From Poa pratensis (taxonomy: Eukaryota > Streptophyta > Magnoliopsida > Poales > Poaceae), in contig CAMZMU010000027.1 in the NCBI GenBank assembly GCA_947311845.1, forward strand, positions 42,496,853-42,560,852: a stretch of DNA of 64,000 bases. The letters are read 5' to 3'. Of the stretch, positions 46,034 through 58,025 are shown one piece after another. A model generated the notes under the pieces. That model made no database searches, was not told where the DNA came from, and worked only from the letters and a program-made list of their open reading frames with translations. Made by a program: the position numbers and the translations under genes. How positions within the stretch are numbered: position 1 is the stretch's first letter; every line of letters begins with the position of its first letter.

Positions 46034-47194
46034 TATCACGCCAATCAGATGCGATCTCAAAGTAGTCTGTCGGAGGAAACCCTAGCTCCCACCACCGGCT
46101 AGCGCTCCAAGGCTGGGTAGAGGTGCAAGACCTCCCCTTAATTAGCCCGAAAGACCTGCCACCGGCAGTCGGAGGAGAGGGATCGGAGGTGTGGACTCAA
46201 CGTCGGCGTCGCCGGACGATAGAAAGATAACCCTAGCAATTTTAGATAACCCGAAAGAACCGAATGAACCGTATTTCCTATATCATTAGCGGAATAGAGC
46301 TTACTTCTGTGTGAGGAAGCAGCCCAGCCTCAAGGCCCAACAGCCCAGCACTATCTTAGTGTATATTTTACGTAGATATCACAATCACAACCAGGCCCAT
46401 CGTCCCACGTACTCTGCAGATCGTGACCTCATTCCCCAGTCGAGTAGTTCCCCATCTCCGATCCCCTCAGTCCCGACGATGTGACAGCGCCGCCACCCGC
46501 CGCTGCCCACCACGGCGACACCTTCCATCGCCTCGCTGCCACCCAACACCTAGCGCCGCCTCCCAACACCTTCAGTAGCCGCGCCGCTTCCTGCCAGGTT
46601 GAGGCGTAGGACCACACGCCGGCGAGCGTTGACTAGCGAATTACGATCAGCCGATCAGACGACATGGAGCACACGCCGACGTGGATGGCGCAGCCTTGCA
46701 GGAGCACATCAAGCTCGGACTGGGAGCACTCTTGCAAGGCTGCACGTGAGTCCAACTACAATTCGGTGATGACCGAAGTAAAGACCGAATTTTAGATACC
46801 TGAATCTCTCGGTTACCAAAAAATGCGAGCTAATTTCGGTTCTCAAATCTGGCAGACCGCACTAAGAAAAGACCGAGAAACAAAAACCGAATTTTCGGTC
46901 TAGACCAAATGCCCACCCCTACCCAAAACCATCAAAGATACCACGTTGGCTTCACAGGCCCTCTCCCCTCCACTCCCACTCCACTCTCCACGGCGACGCA
47001 GGCGTCGGGCCGGGCACGACGCGCCGGCGATCGATGGACGGCTCTAACCCAGGTAACCACGATCTAGATCGTTCTTGACTTCTTGATTCCTGGCAAGGGT
47101 TCACTTTGGTTCGCTCCCGTTTACGGGGAGAAACAGTCTCATTTTCTTGATTTCTGACTGCTATTTCTGGTCTGGTCACGGTGAGAATCATCAG

Positions 47195-47388
47195 TCTCCG
47201 GCGGCGGCGGCGGCGGCGGAGGGGAATGCAAGATGAACGACGACTGCGGTTGCGAGGTTTGCGCAATGTGGAGGGGGATATATAGCTGGAAGCACAAGAG
47301 CGACGGCGCGAAGCAATGCCTCGGCCTCGTCCCTGCTTCGGACGATTTCAGAGACAGCTCAGCTTCCGACGATTCCAGAGACAACTTG
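47195..47388 (+). CDS. B3 gene exon 2 (N-terminal cysteine motif)
   Basis: The acceptor tcatcag precedes tctccgg at 47195 and the donor gtgaga follows ttg at 47389. Spliced to exon 1 (47034-47052) it reads in frame through a glycine run (GGC repeats), then MNDDCGCEVC and GAKQCLGLVPASDDF. It is intact. An alternative acceptor after gcggag also keeps the frame. Confidence 0.65.
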
Positions 47389-47562
47389 GTGAGAGCCCCC
47401 TTTTCTGCCGCATTGATTCAGTGTCTTCCGGCCGGTGCTACTCTCTCCTGGAACAGGTTTTGGGGTTTTATTGGGGTTGTCATAAAATTCCACTGAAAAA
47501 CTGGTACCAGAGACAGCGACAGATGCTGGGAGGAATCGGCGGAGTATTTCCCGACTGCTATA

Positions 47563-48538
47563 TGTTGGATTATTAGGCATAATTTTCATGATTAATTCCA
47601 GAATAAAAAGCATGACAACCACACCTACTAACATGTTAAACACAAACATACTAGATGTACTAATTAACATGAACAGCAGCAAGACATACGAAAACACATC
47701 CATAGTAAAACAGTTCGGTTTATGCCGCACGTACCGAACAGTTGTAGATGAAGCAGTCGTTGAAGCAGCGACGGCAGCTGCTTGAGCGGCTTCGGTGACG
47801 GCAACAGCTCGAAGAAGACGGCGTTGGAGACGAGCCGCCCGCGGATCCGGCGATCTTCCAGGGAGGCGAGCCGTGATGAAGAACTTGAAAGCAGTCGCGC
47901 GGAGCGCTTCCCAAAAACCTTATTCGCCCTCTCCCGTACAGGATCACAAGGACGAGCGGTTCCGGAGACCTGCTGTCCCGTTCGCCGGTGCACGCCGGCG
48001 CACGGGATGGAGTAGACTACGGTGGCGGCGCAAGGTGCGAGATTGGCAAAACCTAGATTGGTTCGGTGTGTGACGGCGCACGTAGTGCATGACAATATAT
48101 AGTGCGGTTCGGAAAACCCTAACGGGTACAACGTGGGCCGGCCACGTCGCACACGTTTGAGTCGGTTACAGCAGCCCACGATCCGGTAGCGATCCGAATT
48201 GGCTAAGCTGTACACGTACGCTAACACGACTCATTTTCCTGAACTGCAAAAATATAGCATCGGCTCGGCTCATTCCCGCAACCCGCGGCGTGTCGTGACG
48301 GACGGCGGCGGAGGAGGAGGAGGAGTGCGCACGAGAGAGCCTTCTATTCTCAGCTAGCACACCAAGTGATAGAACACTCCACTATATAAAGTGGTGCAGC
48401 TCTCTCTAAGCTAGCAGTATGGGACTAAACTTTAGTCACGTACATGCACCTCCAAAATTCTGCCATGCACATGGGCCAATTTGAGATTTCCAGAATTGCT
48501 TATATGGGCTGCCCACTAATGGGCCCAATATTCTAACA
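47563..48538 (-). repeat. 3' LTR of the copia element
   Basis: On the plus strand it runs from tgttggattattaggc to aatattctaaca. GC-rich open frames at 47660-48230 on both strands are present in both LTRs and are not genes. A purine-rich stretch on the minus strand (48539-48552) is the likely polypurine tract. Confidence 0.9.
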
Positions 48539-49079
48539 ATCCCCACCAGATCTCAAATTCCCATTTAGAGATTTTGCCAAACCTCGTTTCTTGTTTATAT
48601 ACCAGTGTTTCAGCAGAGACTGTTAAGTTGAACTTCCGCCTAGAGCTTCAAGCTACATCTACCAGCAACTTGAACAATGGACGAACCTTGAATTGCAAGT
48701 TTGGTGCCAATAGACTTCACTCAAAGTCATAACCAGTACGTGGCTGCCAGTAGCCTACCCCGCGGGTGGAGCATATGCGTCATACTCCCTGGTCTCTTCA
48801 TGAGTTTACTAGAGATCACCCAAATCTCATAGACTGCGACGTTTAACAGTCGGACTCATATAGGTGTGTTCTTTCAAGGTCGCTCTGTAGGATAGCACCT
48901 TTGCTACGAATAGCCAACAGAAACACATTAAGGCATGTCGCCAACCTGCCTTACAGAATTGAGAGTTATGCATCTTCACATAGAGAGGGTTAAATAAAAA
49001 CTCTCCTCTGTCAAACCACTAGCTTGTTCTTCCCAGGTCCTAATTCACGGGATCTCCGATCACATAGGTTGGGTTACCA

Positions 49080-52000
49080 CTATGGTGTAACGCTCACGGG
49101 TCTCAACCCCATCTCTCTCGATGCACTGTCTATCACATTACGTGATAGTCCCTTTGTAAAGGGATCTGCCAGGTTTTTGTCAGTTTGAACATAACTAACA
49201 GTCATTACTCCGGAGTTTCTCATTTTCCTGACAGACTTCAAGCGTCTTTTAACGTGTCTTGATGACTTCGCATTATCCTTAGCACTGTTCACTTTCATGA
49301 TAACCGTCTGGTTGTCACAATTCATAAGGATGGCCGGTAATGGTTGCTCAACCACCGGCAAGTCCATCAAGAGCTCACGCAGCCATTCTGCCAACAGAAG
49401 CTGTATCTAAAGCAGCAAGTTCTGCTTCCATGGTTGACCTCGTCAAAATGGTCTGTTTGCAAGACCTCCATGACACTGCGCCACCTCCAAGAATAAACAC
49501 ATATCCACTTGTGGCGTAGAGCTCATCAACATCTGAGATCCAGTTCGCATCACAGTATCCCTCAAGCACCGCAGGGTGCCCTGAATAGTGAATCCCATAA
49601 CTCATTGTACCGTTCAGATAGCGCATGACCCTTTCAAGTGCATGCCAATGATCAATACCCGGGTTAGACATGAACCTGCTCAACTTGCTCACAGCAAAAG
49701 AGATGTCAGGTCTCGTCGCGCTCGCAAGGTACATGAGTGAACCGATCACTTGAGAATATCTTAATTGATCTCTCGTTTCCTTCTTGTTCTTTCTGAGTGT
49801 CACACTGGGATCATAGGGTGTTGGAGAAGGCTTGCTGTCTATATAACCAAAGCGGCTCAAGACCTTCTCAACATAGTGTGATTGCGTTAACGTAATCCCA
49901 CTCTCATCCCTAATCAGCTTAATGTTCAGGATCACATCAGCTTGTCCCAGATCTTTCATATCAAAGCTCTTTGACAGAAAAGACTTGACCTCATTTATCA
50001 CTATCATGCTTGTACCGAAAATCAGTATGTCATCAACATACAAGCATAATATAACACTATCGCCCCCACCATGGCGATAATATACACACCTATCAGCCTC
50101 ATTAATGGCAAAGCCTGCAGAAGTTAAAGTTCTGTCAAACTTCTCATGCCATTGCTTAGGTGCTTGCTTCAGCCCATACAAAGATTTTAACAATTTGCAC
50201 ACCTTTCTCTCTTCACCTTTTACTACAAACCCATCAGGCTGGTCCATATAAATCTCCTCTTCCAGCTCTCCGTTAAGGAAAGCTGTCTTCACGTCCATTT
50301 GATGAACGAAGAGATTATAGGAGGCAGCCAGGGAAAGTAGTACACGAATGGTGGTGAGACGAGCAACAGGTGAATAGGTGTCAAAGTAATCTTCGCCTTC
50401 ACGCTGGGTGTAGCCCTTGGCCACTAGCCTTGCCTTGTACTTTCAATAGTACCATCAGGCTTTAGCTTCTTCTTAAACACCCACTTACAGCCCACCGGTT
50501 TGCAACCGTAGGGTCTTTCAGATAATTCCCAAGTTCCATTAGAAAGAATCGAGTCCATCTCATTATGGACAGCTTCTTTCCAGTCATCAGCATCAGGAGA
50601 TGCAAATGCCTCTGCAATGGACGTGGGAGTATTGTCCACAAGGTACACAATGAAATCATCACCAAAGGATTTTTCGGTCCTCTGTCTCTTGCTCCTCTTG
50701 GGAGCTGATTCATTGTCATCCTTCTCAAGGACTTCCTCAACATGTGGTTGTTCAGAATGATCAACAGATGTACTAGGTTCAACAAGTATCTCAGAAGAAA
50801 TTCTAGCAATGCTATGCATATCCTTCATAGGAAATATGTTCTCAAAGAATGTTGCATCACGAGATTCGAAATAGTATCAACATGCATATCAGGTATCTCA
50901 GATTTAACCACTAAAAATCTATAGCAAATGCTCCGATGAGCATAGCCTAGAAAGACACAATCCACTGTCTTTGGTCCAAGTTTACGTTTCTTAGGAATTG
51001 GCACATTGACTTTCGCCAAACATCCCCAAGTGCGTAAATAAGAAAGTGATGGTGTTCTCCCAGACCACTCCTCGTAAGGGGTTCTTTTTATCCTTGTTTG
51101 GAACTCTATTCAGGACATGACACGCAGTCAATAAAGCCTCCCCCCACCATGCCTTAGATAAACCAGCAGTGTCCAACATGGCATTCACCAAATCGGTCAG
51201 CGTGCGGTTTTTCCTCTCAGCAACCCCGTTTGATTGGGGAGAATAGGGAGGCGTCCTCTCATGAATAATACCATGTTCCTCACAGAATTCATCAAATATT
51301 TTGGAGAAGTACTCGCCACCACGATCCGACCTAAGACGTTTGATCTTTCTCTCTAATTGATTTTCTACTTCAGCTTTATAGATTTTAAAGTAGTCCATAG
51401 CCTCATCTTTAGTGTGCAACAAGTATACATAGCAGAACCTAGTAGCATCATCGATTAAAGTCATGCAATATTTCTTATCACCTTTTGTCAACACGCCATT
51501 CATCTCACACAGATCCGAATGTACGAGTTCTAGAGGTGCCAAGTTTCTCTCCTCGGCTGCCTTGTGAGGCTTTCGAGGTTGCTTAGATTGCACACAGCTA
51601 TGGCACTTAGAACCTTTGGCAACGGTGAAAGTAGGAATTAAACGCAAGCTGGAAAGTCTACTCATTAAACCAAAATTAACATGACATAAACGAGAGTGCC
51701 ACACATCGGCATCCGAATCCACACTGCCACAAATATGGTTTACTGACTTATTACAAAAATCCGATAATGAAAAGCGGAACAAGCCTCCGCACTCATACCC
51801 TTTACCAATAAATTGTCCAAACTTTGACACAACTACTTTATTGGACTCCAAGACTAATTTAAACCCATCTCTGCATAGAAGGGAGCCGCTAACGAGATTC
51901 TTGTTCATAGTAGGGACATGCTGCACGTTCCTCAGCTGCACGATCTTCCCCGAAGTAAACTTCAGATCTACCGTGCCAACACCACGAACAGAAGCATGTG

Positions 52001-53001
52001 ATCCATTCCCCATTAAGACGCTTGAATCGGCGACCTGATAAGATGTGAACATAGAGATGTCAGCGCACACATGAACATTAGCACCCGTATCAATCCACCA
52101 ACATGGAGATTGAAATACTGAAAGCACAAATGGTAAATTACCATACCCATCAGTATTGCTAGCGGTCACGACGTTGACATGCTTCTTCCCTTTCTTGTCT
52201 GCACGATCTGGGCAGTCCACAGAGAAGTGTCCGAGCTCTCCACAAGTGTAGCACTTTAGCTCAGATTTGTTCAGCATCTTCTTCTTCTTCTTGAAAGAAG
52301 TAGTCTTGGTAGGCATGTTGAAGGAAGGCTTACTCTTTGCCTTGTTCTTGCCATGGTGAAAGTTCTTCTGCACCATATTGGCGCTAGACTGACCTTCACC
52401 TTTCTCAGCGGTGTCCTTAGCCCGAGCCTTCTCCTCAACATCAAGAGACGCTATCAGGTTTTCAACCGATATCTCCTGTCTCTTGTGTTTGAGAGTTGTG
52501 GCGAAGTTCCTCCATGAAGAGGGCAACTTTGCAATAATGCAACCAGCCACAAACTTGTCAGGTAAGGCACACTTAGCGTGCTCAAGCTCCTTCGCAATGC
52601 ACTGTATCTCATGAGCCTGTTCGACTACAGAACGGTTGTTAACCATCCTGAAGTCATGGAAGCTCTCCATGATGTACAGTTCACTGCCAGCATCTGCTAC
52701 ACCGAACTTAGCGTTCAGTGCCTCCCAGAGTCTTTGGCATCTGTGATGTGCATGTACACATCAAACAGCTTGTTGCTAAGAGCACTCAGAACGAGTCCCA
52801 CAAAGGCAGTATTGGTTTCCTTGAACTTATTCTGATCTTGCTCAGATATAGTTCCTTCAGGTAAACCCTCACTAGCCTCGAACACTTTTAGAGATCGCAA
52901 CCACAGTGTGGTCTTGTACTGCCATCTCTTAAAGTCCACACCGGCAAACTTGTCCGGTCTCAGCGCATCGGATAGATGTCCCATGTTTAACTCAGGAAAT
53001 T
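49080..53001 (-). pseudogene. Copia gag-pol, broken
   Basis: The minus strand encodes gag from about 53001, a CCHC zinc knuckle near 52240 (CYTCGELGHFSVDC), a protease DTGA motif near 52095, a gag-pre-integrase region, the integrase core with an RSDRGGEY segment near 51330, and reverse transcriptase with the YVDD motif near 50040. RNase H follows, with TRSTMEAEL near 49430. Frame changes lie near 52735, 51085, 50870, 50430 and 49385. In an active element this is a single polyprotein; this copy cannot produce it without correction of the breaks. Confidence 0.9.
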
Positions 53002-53029
53002 GCCTATAACACATATAAGGTTTTTGGAT

Positions 53030-54001
53030 TGTTGGATTATTAGGCATAATTTCCATGATTAATTCCAGAATAAAAGCATGACAACCACAGCTACTAACAT
53101 GTTAAACACAAACATACTAGATGTACTAATTAACATGAACAGCAGCAAGACATACGCAACACATCCATAGTAAAACAGTTCGGTTTATGCGCACGTACCG
53201 AACAGTTGTAGATGAAGCAGTCGTTGAAGCAGCGACGGCAGCAGCTTGAGCGGCTTCGGTGACGGCAACAGCTCGAAGAAGACGGCGTTGGAGACGAGCC
53301 GCCCGCGGATCCGGCGATCGTCCAGGGAGGCGAGCCGTGATGAAGAACTTGAAAGCAGTCGCGCGGAGCGCTTCCCAAAAACCTTATTCGCCCTCTCCCG
53401 TACAGGATCACAAGGACGAGCGGTTCCGGAGACCTGCTGTCCCGTTCGCCGGTGCACGCCGGCGCACGGGATGGAGTAGACTACGGTGGCGGCGCAAGGC
53501 GAGATTGGCAAAACCTAGATTGGTTCGGTGTGTGACGGCGCATGGTAGTGCATGACAATATATAGTGCGGTTCGGAAAACCCTAACGGGTACAACGTGGG
53601 CCGGCCACGTCGCACACGTTTGAGTCGGTTACAGCAGCCCACGATCCGGTAGCGATCCGAATTGGCTAAGCTGTACACGTACGCTAACACGACTCATTTT
53701 CCTGAACTGCAAAAATATAGCATCGGCTCGGCTCATTCCCGCAACCCGCGGCGTGTCGTGACGGACGGCGGCGGAGGAGGAGGAGGAGTGCGCACGAGAG
53801 AGCCTTCTATTCTCAGCCAGCACACCAAGTGATAGAACACTCCACTATATAAAGTGGTGCAGCTCTCTCTAAGCTAGCAGTATGGGACTAAACTTTAGTC
53901 ACGTACATGCACCTCCAAGATTCTGCCATGCACATGGGCAAATTTGAGATTTCCAGAATTGCTTATATGGGCTACCCACTAATAGGCCCAATATTCTAAC
54001 A
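53030..54001 (-). repeat. 5' LTR of the copia element
   Basis: It is nearly identical to 47563-48538. Minus-strand transcription of the element would start inside it. It directly abuts the gag leader, with no recognisable primer-binding site. Confidence 0.9.
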
Positions 54002-54006
54002 CTATA

Positions 54007-54357
54007 TTGTGTAGGATTTTACGATTTTTCTAGTATTGATTTTGATTTGTGTGGGCTTCTTGCAAAATGTTGCTCAAATTTTTGTTCTAGCTGCCTGCAA
54101 ACGTCTTCAGGTGATCTCTAGTGTTTGGCCACCATGCTAAGCTGATGTGAAACATGAAGCCACATTTATTGCTAATGAGGATGATGTCAACGAAGGCTCA
54201 GCCTACCTGAGATATTAAATGTGATGCACCATTTTCTTTTTTTGGTATATGGTTCTATAAGTATTGAGTGTGATATTGACTATGGGTCTATACCTGCTGT
54301 TCCTTCTTGGACGACTTTTCAGGCTAAATTGTTTTCAAAATGATGCATATAGCCGCT
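54007..54357 (+). other. B3 intron sequence between copia and the retroposon
   Basis: AT-rich and noncoding. It continues the sequence interrupted at 47562. No further feature. Confidence 0.5.
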
Positions 54358-55886
54358 TTATTAATTTATATGTTTTTTTCGAACCTCGGCAATGCCTTTG
54401 ATTGATAAAGTCGAAAAGAGTTGGACAGTTTATGAGGGAAACCGGCCGAAAACCGTACAACATAACACACCACACTGGCCCCAAGGCCATGCCCCAGAAA
54501 ACAAGTCGACGACTAAGTCGCCTTAGCGAACCATAGACGACAGAAACACGGCGGAGGCAACCTCAACGCAAACCAAAACCCGGAGCCGCCGCTCCGACAT
54601 CCACACCGGCCCCAAGGCCACGCCCCAAACGAGTCGATGACCATGTCACCCTAGCGACCATAGCCGACACCCAAGACGGCGGAGACGAACTCAACGCGAG
54701 ACGAAATCTGGAGCCGCCGCTCCGACATCCACACCGGTTCGATTGCCGCGCTCCCCCTAGCCGAAGACGAAGGCTCGCCGCCTCCAACCACCATCTGAAT
54801 CCACTGGTCCCCCTGGCCGGTGGAACATCCAAGGTGAGGCCCCAAGAGGCAAGCGACACAGGAGCACCGCCCTCGCCCGATCCCACGAGGGATCTGGGGT
54901 TTCCCCCGGAGAACCGAACGTGAGGAGGCAACAGAACCACCTCGATGACACCTTCAAGAAGGACGCGGCGCCCAAGGGCATCGCCGTCGTCGGCCCTGGT
55001 CAACAACCAGGGCAGGGCTTTCGCCCGGCGATGTGTCGCAAACCTCACAAACCGCCCATCGAGGACCGGCCACTCCACCATCAACGCATGCCGCAGCCAC
55101 CGTGGCACCTCACGCCACGACGGCGCCGCGCCGATCAAAGCCCGGGGCCGCCACCCCGGCATCCTCTCCTCCGACTGGATGGCGAACCCACAATCGGAGG
55201 TGCAGCACGGCCACCTCATGCCGGCCACACGGCCGGGGCAACCCCGACCACACCGATGCGCCCAGGCCTCGTCCTCGCGTGGCACCATCGATCCGGGGCC
55301 GCCGCCCCGGCTTCCTCTCCCCGGAGCCTCGGCCGACGGAATCGCCGGCCAGCACCGCTCCCCTCGCCGGCAACACGTGCAAGCACGCCTGCCGCCGACA
55401 CCGCATCACGCCCCGCCGAACCCCAGTGCCCGAGCCGTCGAGATGCCGGCGAGTCCGACCTGCCGCCCTCACGGCCAGGCCCGGGCCCGTCCCCACAAGA
55501 TCCGGGCGCAGAGCCCCGGATTCGCCGCCCTGCTGCATACCCGCGTCCCGGAGCCGCCGCTCCGGCTTCCCATCTCCGCGGCGCGCCTTCGCCGTCCCAG
55601 CCGTCCCCGGCGCCCGCTGCGTAGTATGTGAAGGGAAATACCCCCGCCGCTAGTTGTGTGGCAGCGGGAAGGCCGCCACCGCCGTGGCGCGAAGGCCGGC
55701 GGCGGCAGCGACGGGGAGAGGCGCAGGGGGGGCTGCTTGGCGGCGCGAGGAGGCGCCCCCCGGTGTCGCCTGGGTGCGACACGGGGGGGGGGGGAGGTGG
55801 GCGGCGGCGGCGCGGAGGCGGAACCCTAGCTGGAGCAGTCGCGGGAGCTCGGCGAGAGGTCAGTTCGAAGGGTTGCTTATTAATTT
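54358..55886 (-). mobile_element. GC-rich retroposon, copy 1
   Basis: Flanks near 54359-54370 and 55875-55886 share ttattaatttat, about 12 bases. A T run next to the left flank (about 54373) is the A-tail of the minus strand. The 1.5 kb body is extremely GC-rich, with accidental long open frames on both strands. It shares a segment (around 54940-55025) with the copies at 58780-60290 and 63290-64000. No reverse transcriptase is visible. It is a non-autonomous retroposon of a family I cannot name. Confidence 0.65.
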
Positions 55887-57202
55887 ATTTGTAACATAGT
55901 CTCGGAGCTAGCCTATTACAATTCACGGATCACAGAGAGTCGCAACATGCATCAACCACCTAAAGAGTCTTAAACAGAAATAAAGATTCATAGCGCAATT
56001 CTCTTCTCAAAACGCCAGCCCGATTGTAAAATGCCTTTGAAAGCAGTTCGCAAAGTATATGGTAAAATGCCTTTGAAAGTAAATATTCACCGTCTGTTAA
56101 CATTTTTAAGTCACGTTAACTCGTTTTCTAGTATTAATATTCTTTCCACCATTTGCATTCTTTTGTATAAGGGTGTGCTGAGATTATTGTTGTTTCTGAG
56201 AGGGTTGTGCTCAATTCTCATGAGAAGAATAGTGGAAAAATCACCTCAATGACAAGGGCGATACATGTTAGTATTATTTTGTAGAATCATGGATTACTCC
56301 TCCGAGGTGTCATAATTTTTTCTTCGCTGCATGCATGCATATTAGAAACAAGTAAATATGCTCCAGGTTTGCATCTAGTTGACTAGCAGGCTTAAGTATA
56401 CTGTTTTTGAAAAAACACTTCATTCAAAATTATCTCCGGGACAGAAACAGACCATCTTAGAGATAACATAAGAGTAACTATTTTCTGAGTTTTGCAAGGA
56501 GGCCCACTTCAGGGTTGAGGTTTGCAATCATTTTTGTTTCTGCAATCATGGTTAAAAACAAGTATTGTAAGAAATAAAATAAATTTACATCTTTCGGATC
56601 TGTCATATCTGTTAGGTACAGTCCGTGTATCTTACACGTGTTAGTATGTATGCCTTAGTTGTGCAAGAGATACCAATTAAGTTGCAAGTATAACTATATG
56701 ATATATCATGTCAAGGGCTCTCCTCTTTGTTACCCCAACTGCAATAAAGTGTCCATCTTGTTGGTGAGTTTTGATCATCTTCATCTTGGTGACGTCGTCG
56801 GCTCCTTGTGTTTTTTTCCTTTTATATCCTAGATACAACAACTTAATAAGGGTATGCATATATGATATAAGGATATCAAAGACGAACTCTGTTGTTTGTA
56901 TTGCCCTTTCTTTGCCTTGTCATCATTTAATCTTTCTTCGCATATTTTTGTATCATGATTCTCAGTCTCCATTGTTCAATCAGTTTCTGTCTTCCTGTTT
57001 TTCGCATCATTTTCTGTCTTTCTTCATCCTTTTTTAATCTTTCTTTGGGTTATGCTTTGGGTTTTTCTTCCAGTACTAATTTCTATCTTAGCTCTGTGCT
57101 TGATTTTCTAAATTTGTGTGGAGATATAATTGTTTCAGGGTATTTTGTTTTGAAAAATTGTTTCACAACATATGAAAGGGTAGCGAAAATACTCTGTACA
57201 TG
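55887..57202 (+). other. B3 intron 2, distal part
   Basis: AT-rich, with no exon that I can support. Short open frames at 56031-57224 look random. Confidence 0.4.
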
Positions 57203-57420
57203 CATGAAAGACATTATTTACTAATATTGCAAGCATGATTGCTAATGAAGCTCTTGTGGAGATAATTAGTGTGCTGCTTGTGTGCCACCATTACTGTGCT
57301 ATTTATTAATCCACATGAAAGACACTATTTACTAATATTGCAAGCATGATTGCTAATGAAGCTCTTATGGAGATAATTAGTGTGCTACTCGTGTGCCACC
57401 ATTACTGTGCTATTTATTTA
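57203..57420. repeat. Tandem duplication, 111-bp unit
   Basis: Units start at 57203 and 57314, both with catgaaagacattatttact-like starts, and differ at only a handful of positions. It lies in the B3 intron, upstream of exon 3. Confidence 0.85.
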
Positions 57421-57588
57421 AGTCCCTGCTGATGCTAAGAAATGCATGTTCCAAACATAGTTGTTTGTTTTCCATGTCCTTTAGTAGTCAGCCATCTAAA
57501 TTGTGTTGCAAATAGCATGAAACTCAATGCCCACAAACTGTGAAACTTATAACCCTAACGAAAGTAAATCTTCTTTGTCCCTCAACAG

Positions 57589-57859
57589 CGCATACGACAG
57601 AAGGTTAGATGCCATCTCAGGATCCCTGAATCTTGACCCGTAAAAGCTCCTGATGGCCGCAAATGTGCAAAACAAGAGGTGACTGACCCTGGACATGTTC
57701 AGACCTCAAATGACATTGTCTACACCACGCTACCCCGGGTGCTTCCTGATGAAAGAACAAGATGAGAAAGTACAAGAAATAGCTCGTACGAGGAAGCCTG
57801 AAATTCCTCTGTTTGTGGCAGCTATGGACAAAACAAATGTCTACACGAAGGACACCTCT
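57589..57859 (+). pseudogene. B3 gene exon 3, damaged
   Basis: The acceptor ccctcaacag ends at 57588. Read in phase from exon 2, the frame meets TGA at 57634-57636, yet sensible coding resumes after it (KAPDGRKCAKQEVTDPGHVQ). Near 57735, in a run of c and g, the frame changes by one to give EKVQEIARTRKPEIPLFVAA, the lead-in to a B3 domain. The proposed donor at 57860 (ctct/gttcta) is weak. Confidence 0.55.
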
Positions 57860-57938
57860 GTTCTAAGTTTCATCCTTTCCCAAATGATTTCTTCCTTATG
57901 TTTGTTACTCCAATCCATATGAAATATTCCTGCTGGTC

Positions 57939-57992
57939 AAGGCTTCATCTTTTTTTTTTTCTTTTTTTTTTCGGGGAAGGCTTCATCTTTTT
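57939..57992. repeat. Micro-insertion flanked by a 16-bp duplication
   Basis: The string aaggcttcatcttttt is at 57939-57954 and 57977-57992, around about 22 bases that are nearly all T and end in cgggg. It sits in the short intron before exon 4. Confidence 0.6.
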
Positions 57993-58025
57993 AATCTTGT
58001 CTCTTTTCTTTCTTTGATCCTGCAG

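Larger units (their letters stand above)
27849..46238 (-). mobile_element. LINE with internal deletion, hosting gypsy and CACTA elements
   Basis: A 9-bp target duplication, attttagat, lies at 27840-27848 and 46239-46247. A T run at 27849-27856 is the A-tail of the minus strand. The element encodes an ORF1 with DUF4283-like and zinc-knuckle regions, an endonuclease start and a terminal RNase H-like domain, but the reverse transcriptase is missing. Without the inserted gypsy (28142-42310) and CACTA (43060-44776) it is only about 2.5 kb. Confidence 0.85.
27695..46921. mobile_element. hAT-type element hosting a nest of insertions
   Basis: The ends are perfect 13-base inverted repeats, taggggtgggcat and atgcccacccta with the extra c (cacccct), followed inward on both sides by accgaaaa-type motifs. 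A perfect 8-bp duplication, cccaaaac, is at 27687-27694 and 46922-46929. Excluding the LINE (27849-46238) and its duplication, the element itself is only about 0.8 kb (27695-27848 and 46248-46921), so it is a non-autonomous hAT. It carries a GC-rich patch at 46390-46740 of unknown origin. Confidence 0.85.
47563..54001 (-). mobile_element. Ty1/copia LTR retrotransposon in a B3 intron
   Basis: LTRs at 47563-48538 and 53030-54001 differ at roughly fifteen positions by eye. A perfect 5-bp duplication, ctata, is at 47558-47562 and 54002-54006. The order gag, protease, integrase, reverse transcriptase, RNase H is that of copia. Several frame changes break the polyprotein. No methionine-tRNA primer site is found next to the 5' LTR (53030), and gag begins within about 50 bases of it, so the leader seems deleted. 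High LTR identity points to a fairly recent insertion. Confidence 0.9.

Noticed and set aside
47660..48230. Long open frames near the start of the copia element, repeated at 53180-53690
   Set aside because: They belong to the two LTRs, and the frames change between copies through small indels.
54563..55782. Overlapping frames of 140-240 codons on both strands
   Set aside because: This is the interior of the GC-rich retroposon. Composition alone explains the lack of stops, and no domain is visible.
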